Positions 4,472 to 6,907 of a stretch of 6,907 bases of DNA are shown one piece after another. The notes beneath the pieces are model-generated. The model was not told the DNA's origin. It worked only from the letters and a program-made list of their open reading frames with translations, and searched no databases. The stretch is from Caldifarciminota bacterium (GTDB lineage Bacteria; Hydrothermota; Hydrothermia; B15-G9; WFZT01), in assembly GCA_026991055.1 (NCBI GenBank), contig JALXCE010000116.1, positions 1 to 6,907 on the forward strand. Reading direction: 5' to 3'. Within the stretch, counting starts at the first letter, position 1. Each line of letters starts with the position of its first letter. The translations under genes were made by a program, and so were the position numbers.

Positions 4472-6181
4472 ATGATGAAGAAGCTGATTCCCATTTTCAT
4501 AATATTGATGTTGGCTGCTTCGTGCGGCAGGAAAAGTGAAGTTAAACTTTCGGTTCACCCACAGCATCCGATAATCGGCGAGAAGCTGACTATTTCATGG
4601 CAGAAACCCGTCTATGGCTTTCTCTGGATTCAGGAATTCTACGGCGATCCACCGGTTTACAGAAAAATCACCATACTTCCCATCAAAGGTGAGAAATCCT
4701 ATACGATAACCCCCGAAGACTCCATCTATCTTGTGCTCTTTACACTCGAAGATACGGCAACCAAAACTTTTTACCCTGCAAAAAACTGGCGTTATGTGGT
4801 CTTTAAAGAGAGTGGCAAACTGTCTGCAAAGGCGTATTTTGTTTTACTCAACAACGGCATAGTTTCTCCAGATTCAATTCCTTCAGAGCTCAAGAATTCA
4901 TGTCTCCTTAGACAGTTTTATGCTAAGACAAGTCCCGAAGACCTTCTTAATTCTAATGACCAGAAATGTCTCCTTGGCGGCTTTCTCGCGTCATACAATA
5001 GCGTCCATGATTCGGCTTTTGCATCCAGATTTTATAAAAAACTGCATGGCACTTACAGAACCTATGCTGAGCTTATTCTCGCTTCTATAAACCCATCAGG
5101 AAATATCAGGAGAAGCCAGAAGGCAGCGGATAGATTCTGGTCTATCTATGAGAATGCTCCTGGTGCTGCTGGTATGGTCAAAAGTGTTAAGCTCTTCAGA
5201 TGGTTTATAACGAGGTATTTCATGCCCCCTGAGAGATTTGACCAGTATCGTTCATACATCAATTCTTTGAGACATCTCACCATGTATGATTTTTACGTGT
5301 TAGAAGACAAAGCCGTATGGCCAGAAGTTGATACCTCAAGGCTTTCATTTATCCTCTCAAAGGAAAGAGAGATAGTGGATGATACCTTAAATATCAGGTG
5401 GGACTATGCTTTCAAATTGAGAGCTCCTTCGGATTTTGACAGAATCAGGACAGCAACTGTCAATGATTACTTGAAAAATCTGACGAGACTTTATCTTGCA
5501 CAGGAAGATTATGAGAAAGCCTATACCACCATCAAGAAATTTGTCGGTGATAAAGACCTCTTTACTCTATGGGACGAGGACCTCTTGCTCTATGGTGAGG
5601 CCGCGCTTGAGGCAAGTCATCTTGAAGAAGCTGAGAAGGCGCTCACCATTGCAAGATACTTCCATCAGGATACATCTGCCACTAATTTACTCAAAAAGGT
5701 GTGGAAGAAAAAACACACAGGGATGACTTTTGCAAAATACATGGCATCGCTAAAGGATACTCTGAAGACCTGGCTGCCCAAGGCACCGTCTTTCACAGTC
5801 AGAACACTTGATGGTAAAACTTTTGTGCTCGATTCCCTGCGCGGGAAAGTGGTCGTTTTGAACTTCTGGGCAACCTGGTGCAGTCCGTGTAGAAGGGAAA
5901 TCCCTGAGTTGAATAAGTTGGTGGATAAATATGGCAACCGGGTTGTATTTATCGGGATTACAGACGAGGATTCTGCCCGGGTGGTAAAATTCCTTAAAAA
6001 ACAGCCCTTTAAATATCATATCGTTGTAAATGGCAAAGACGTCCGAAAGCTTTACCATGTTAATGCATTCCCCACACATTTTATGATATCTCAGAGCGGT
6101 TATATTGTTTTTAAACAGGTGGGGTACATCCCGGGAACAGCTGAGAGGCTTAAGGCGGAGATAGAGAAGCTTTTAAAGTAA
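4472..6181 (+). CDS. lipoprotein with large N-terminal region and C-terminal TlpA/ResA-like thioredoxin domain
   Basis: This 569-residue envelope protein begins MMKKLIPIF followed by a hydrophobic stretch ending LAASC, a type II signal peptide; Cys18 is the likely lipidated residue, with Gly at +2. Residues about 24-112 look beta-rich with a tryptophan and tyrosine-rich pattern, possibly an Ig-like sandwich; I do not recognise the family. Residues about 135-430 are helical, with a TPR-like pair near 339-398 (DYEKAYTTIKK and EEAEKALTIARY). Residues about 437-569 are a thioredoxin fold: APSFTVRTLDGKTFVL at 438-453, VVVLNFWATWCSPCRREIP at 460-478 with active-site Cys470 and Cys473, and the cis-Pro segment NAFPTHF at 531-537 (Pro534). 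TlpA/ResA-like domains reduce or exchange disulfides outside the cytoplasm. Cys144 and Cys166 in the middle region are possible intramolecular partners. Start 4472 is fixed by an in-frame stop at 4460; Met2 at 4475 is the alternative. The 3' end overlaps the Nramp gene by 9 nt. Confidence 0.9.
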   Translation: MMKKLIPIFIILMLAASCGRKSEVKLSVHPQHPIIGEKLTISWQKPVYGFLWIQEFYGDPPVYRKITILPIKGEKSYTITPEDSIYLVLFTLEDTATKTFYPAKNWRYVVFKESGKLSAKAYFVLLNNGIVSPDSIPSELKNSCLLRQFYAKTSPEDLLNSNDQKCLLGGFLASYNSVHDSAFASRFYKKLHGTYRTYAELILASINPSGNIRRSQKAADRFWSIYENAPGAAGMVKSVKLFRWFITRYFMPPERFDQYRSYINSLRHLTMYDFYVLEDKAVWPEVDTSRLSFILSKEREIVDDTLNIRWDYAFKLRAPSDFDRIRTATVNDYLKNLTRLYLAQEDYEKAYTTIKKFVGDKDLFTLWDEDLLLYGEAALEASHLEEAEKALTIARYFHQDTSATNLLKKVWKKKHTGMTFAKYMASLKDTLKTWLPKAPSFTVRTLDGKTFVLDSLRGKVVVLNFWATWCSPCRREIPELNKLVDKYGNRVVFIGITDEDSARVVKFLKKQPFKYHIVVNGKDVRKLYHVNAFPTHFMISQSGYIVFKQVGYIPGTAERLKAEIEKLLK

Positions 6182-6907
6182 CTGGTAAAATAAAACCAGG
6201 CTAAATATTGCTGAAACAACAAGTGTCACAAGGCTGAATATATTATTAAACTTCGTGTTTGTCTCATTGCCCATCACATTTCTGTCGTTGCTTACTTTCA
6301 GGAGGACAAAAACAAGAAGAGGCAGGAGCAACCCATCGAGCACCTGACTGTAATAGAGAGCATCGACAGCGGAAATAGGTGATAAATCGATCAAATCTCC
6401 GATAAATAATGAGCCAAGAAAAATTATATAGAATCCCTTCGCGTCACTGACTTTGTTCTCAAACCCCTCCCTCCATCCAAATAGATCAGAAACTGCGTAG
6501 GCAGATGAACCAGATAGTACGGGGAGAGCGAGAAATCCTCCTGCTATTATTCCGAAAGAGAATATTAGAAAAGCGTATTTTCCAGCAAAAGGCTTTAGGG
6601 CTACGGCCGCATCTTTTACAGTATTGAGATGAAGGCCATGTCCAAATAATGTGTAAGCTGCTGCAACTATGATGAAGTACGCAACTAAATTTGAGTAACT
6701 CATTCCAATTATCGTGTCCCAGCTTGCCTCATGAATCTGAACTACAGTTCTGTGCTCGATTTTCTCCTCAGCTGCCTGCCAGAAAAGCATATATGGCGAT
6801 ATGGTTGTACCAAGGAGTCCAAGTGCAGCCATTGCAAAGGCAGCAGAAAGTTTTATGTGGGGAATAAAGGTATTTATAAGGATTTCTTTAAGCTCAGGTT
6901 TTGCTAA
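6173..6907 (-). CDS. Nramp-family divalent metal transporter, C-terminal part (5' end outside window), SPY variant
   Basis: The minus-strand frame is open to the window edge, giving 244 residues, a little over half of a typical protein of 400 or more. The internal Met at 6832 is not the start, because the frame continues upstream as a plausible Nramp loop and helix. The TM6 region reads GLLGTTISPYMLFWQAAEE. It aligns with the classical GATVMPH element, but the metal-binding Met is Ser (fragment residue 37) and the His is Tyr (39). Further landmarks are GGFLALPVLSGSSAYAVSDLFGW, followed by TM pairs with ISAVDALYYSQVLDG and a VMGNETN loop before the final hydrophobic segment, features I associate with a divergent bacterial clade annotated as Mn/Fe Nramp. 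The TM1 DPGN element is outside the window, so substrate cannot be judged. It is convergent with the lipoprotein gene, with a 9-nt overlap. Confidence 0.88.
   Translation of the reverse strand, partial: LAKPELKEILINTFIPHIKLSAAFAMAALGLLGTTISPYMLFWQAAEEKIEHRTVVQIHEASWDTIIGMSYSNLVAYFIIVAAAYTLFGHGLHLNTVKDAAVALKPFAGKYAFLIFSFGIIAGGFLALPVLSGSSAYAVSDLFGWREGFENKVSDAKGFYIIFLGSLFIGDLIDLSPISAVDALYYSQVLDGLLLPLLVFVLLKVSNDRNVMGNETNTKFNNIFSLVTLVVSAIFSLVLFYQLL

Noticed and set aside
6182..6199. Hairpin CTGGT/ACCAG at the end of the Nramp gene as a bidirectional terminator
   Set aside because: The stem is only 5 bp with an 8-nt A-rich loop, and neither strand has a good T run directly after it.

Overview
The window looks like chromosomal DNA of a diderm (LPS-making) bacterium with a very compact genome. 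CMP-KDO synthetase implies an outer membrane, and a lipobox lipoprotein fits with that. Base composition is intermediate, AGA/AGG arginine codons are common, and proteins are rich in Lys and Glu. Together with a THEP1-type NTPase, this hints at a thermophile or an uncultured candidate-phylum lineage. That taxonomic guess is inference and weak. I see no mobile element, CRISPR array, tRNA or rRNA.

Layout. (1) Positions 1-2206, plus strand: the 3' part of an rqcH-type NFACT gene, then plsC and kdsB, joined by 4-base stop/start overlaps (ATGA, GTGA). This is one translationally coupled operon whose promoter lies outside the window. (2) Positions 2190-3737, minus strand: a 12-TM MFS transporter followed by a small DUF3343 (Se/S-carrier-like) protein whose 3' end overlaps kdsB tail to tail. 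(3) Positions 3738-3840: a divergent promoter region containing nested inverted repeats. (4) Positions 3841-4347, plus strand: a THEP1-family NTPase followed by a hairpin terminator. (5) Positions 4472-6181, plus strand: a lipoprotein with a large unrecognised N-terminal part and a C-terminal TlpA/ResA-like thioredoxin domain (WCSPC). (6) Positions 6173-6907, minus strand: the C-terminal part of a divergent Nramp-family metal transporter, cut by the window edge.

The most striking signal is in the promoters. All four genes whose individual starts follow an intergenic gap (DUF3343, MFS, THEP1, lipoprotein) have a -10-like hexamer ending 6-7 nt before the ATG, with a candidate -35 exactly 17 bp further upstream, and none has a Shine-Dalgarno sequence in the expected place. 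This predicts leaderless mRNAs. In contrast, the two operon-internal genes (plsC, kdsB) do have Shine-Dalgarno sequences. The pattern suggests two modes of translation initiation divided by operon position.

The genes do not form one obvious pathway. The first operon combines ribosome rescue with phospholipid and LPS precursor synthesis. The remainder are single-gene units for transport, nucleotide hydrolysis and envelope redox chemistry. I found no convincing new multi-gene system; the leaderless promoter grammar and the unassigned N-terminal part of the lipoprotein are the best leads.
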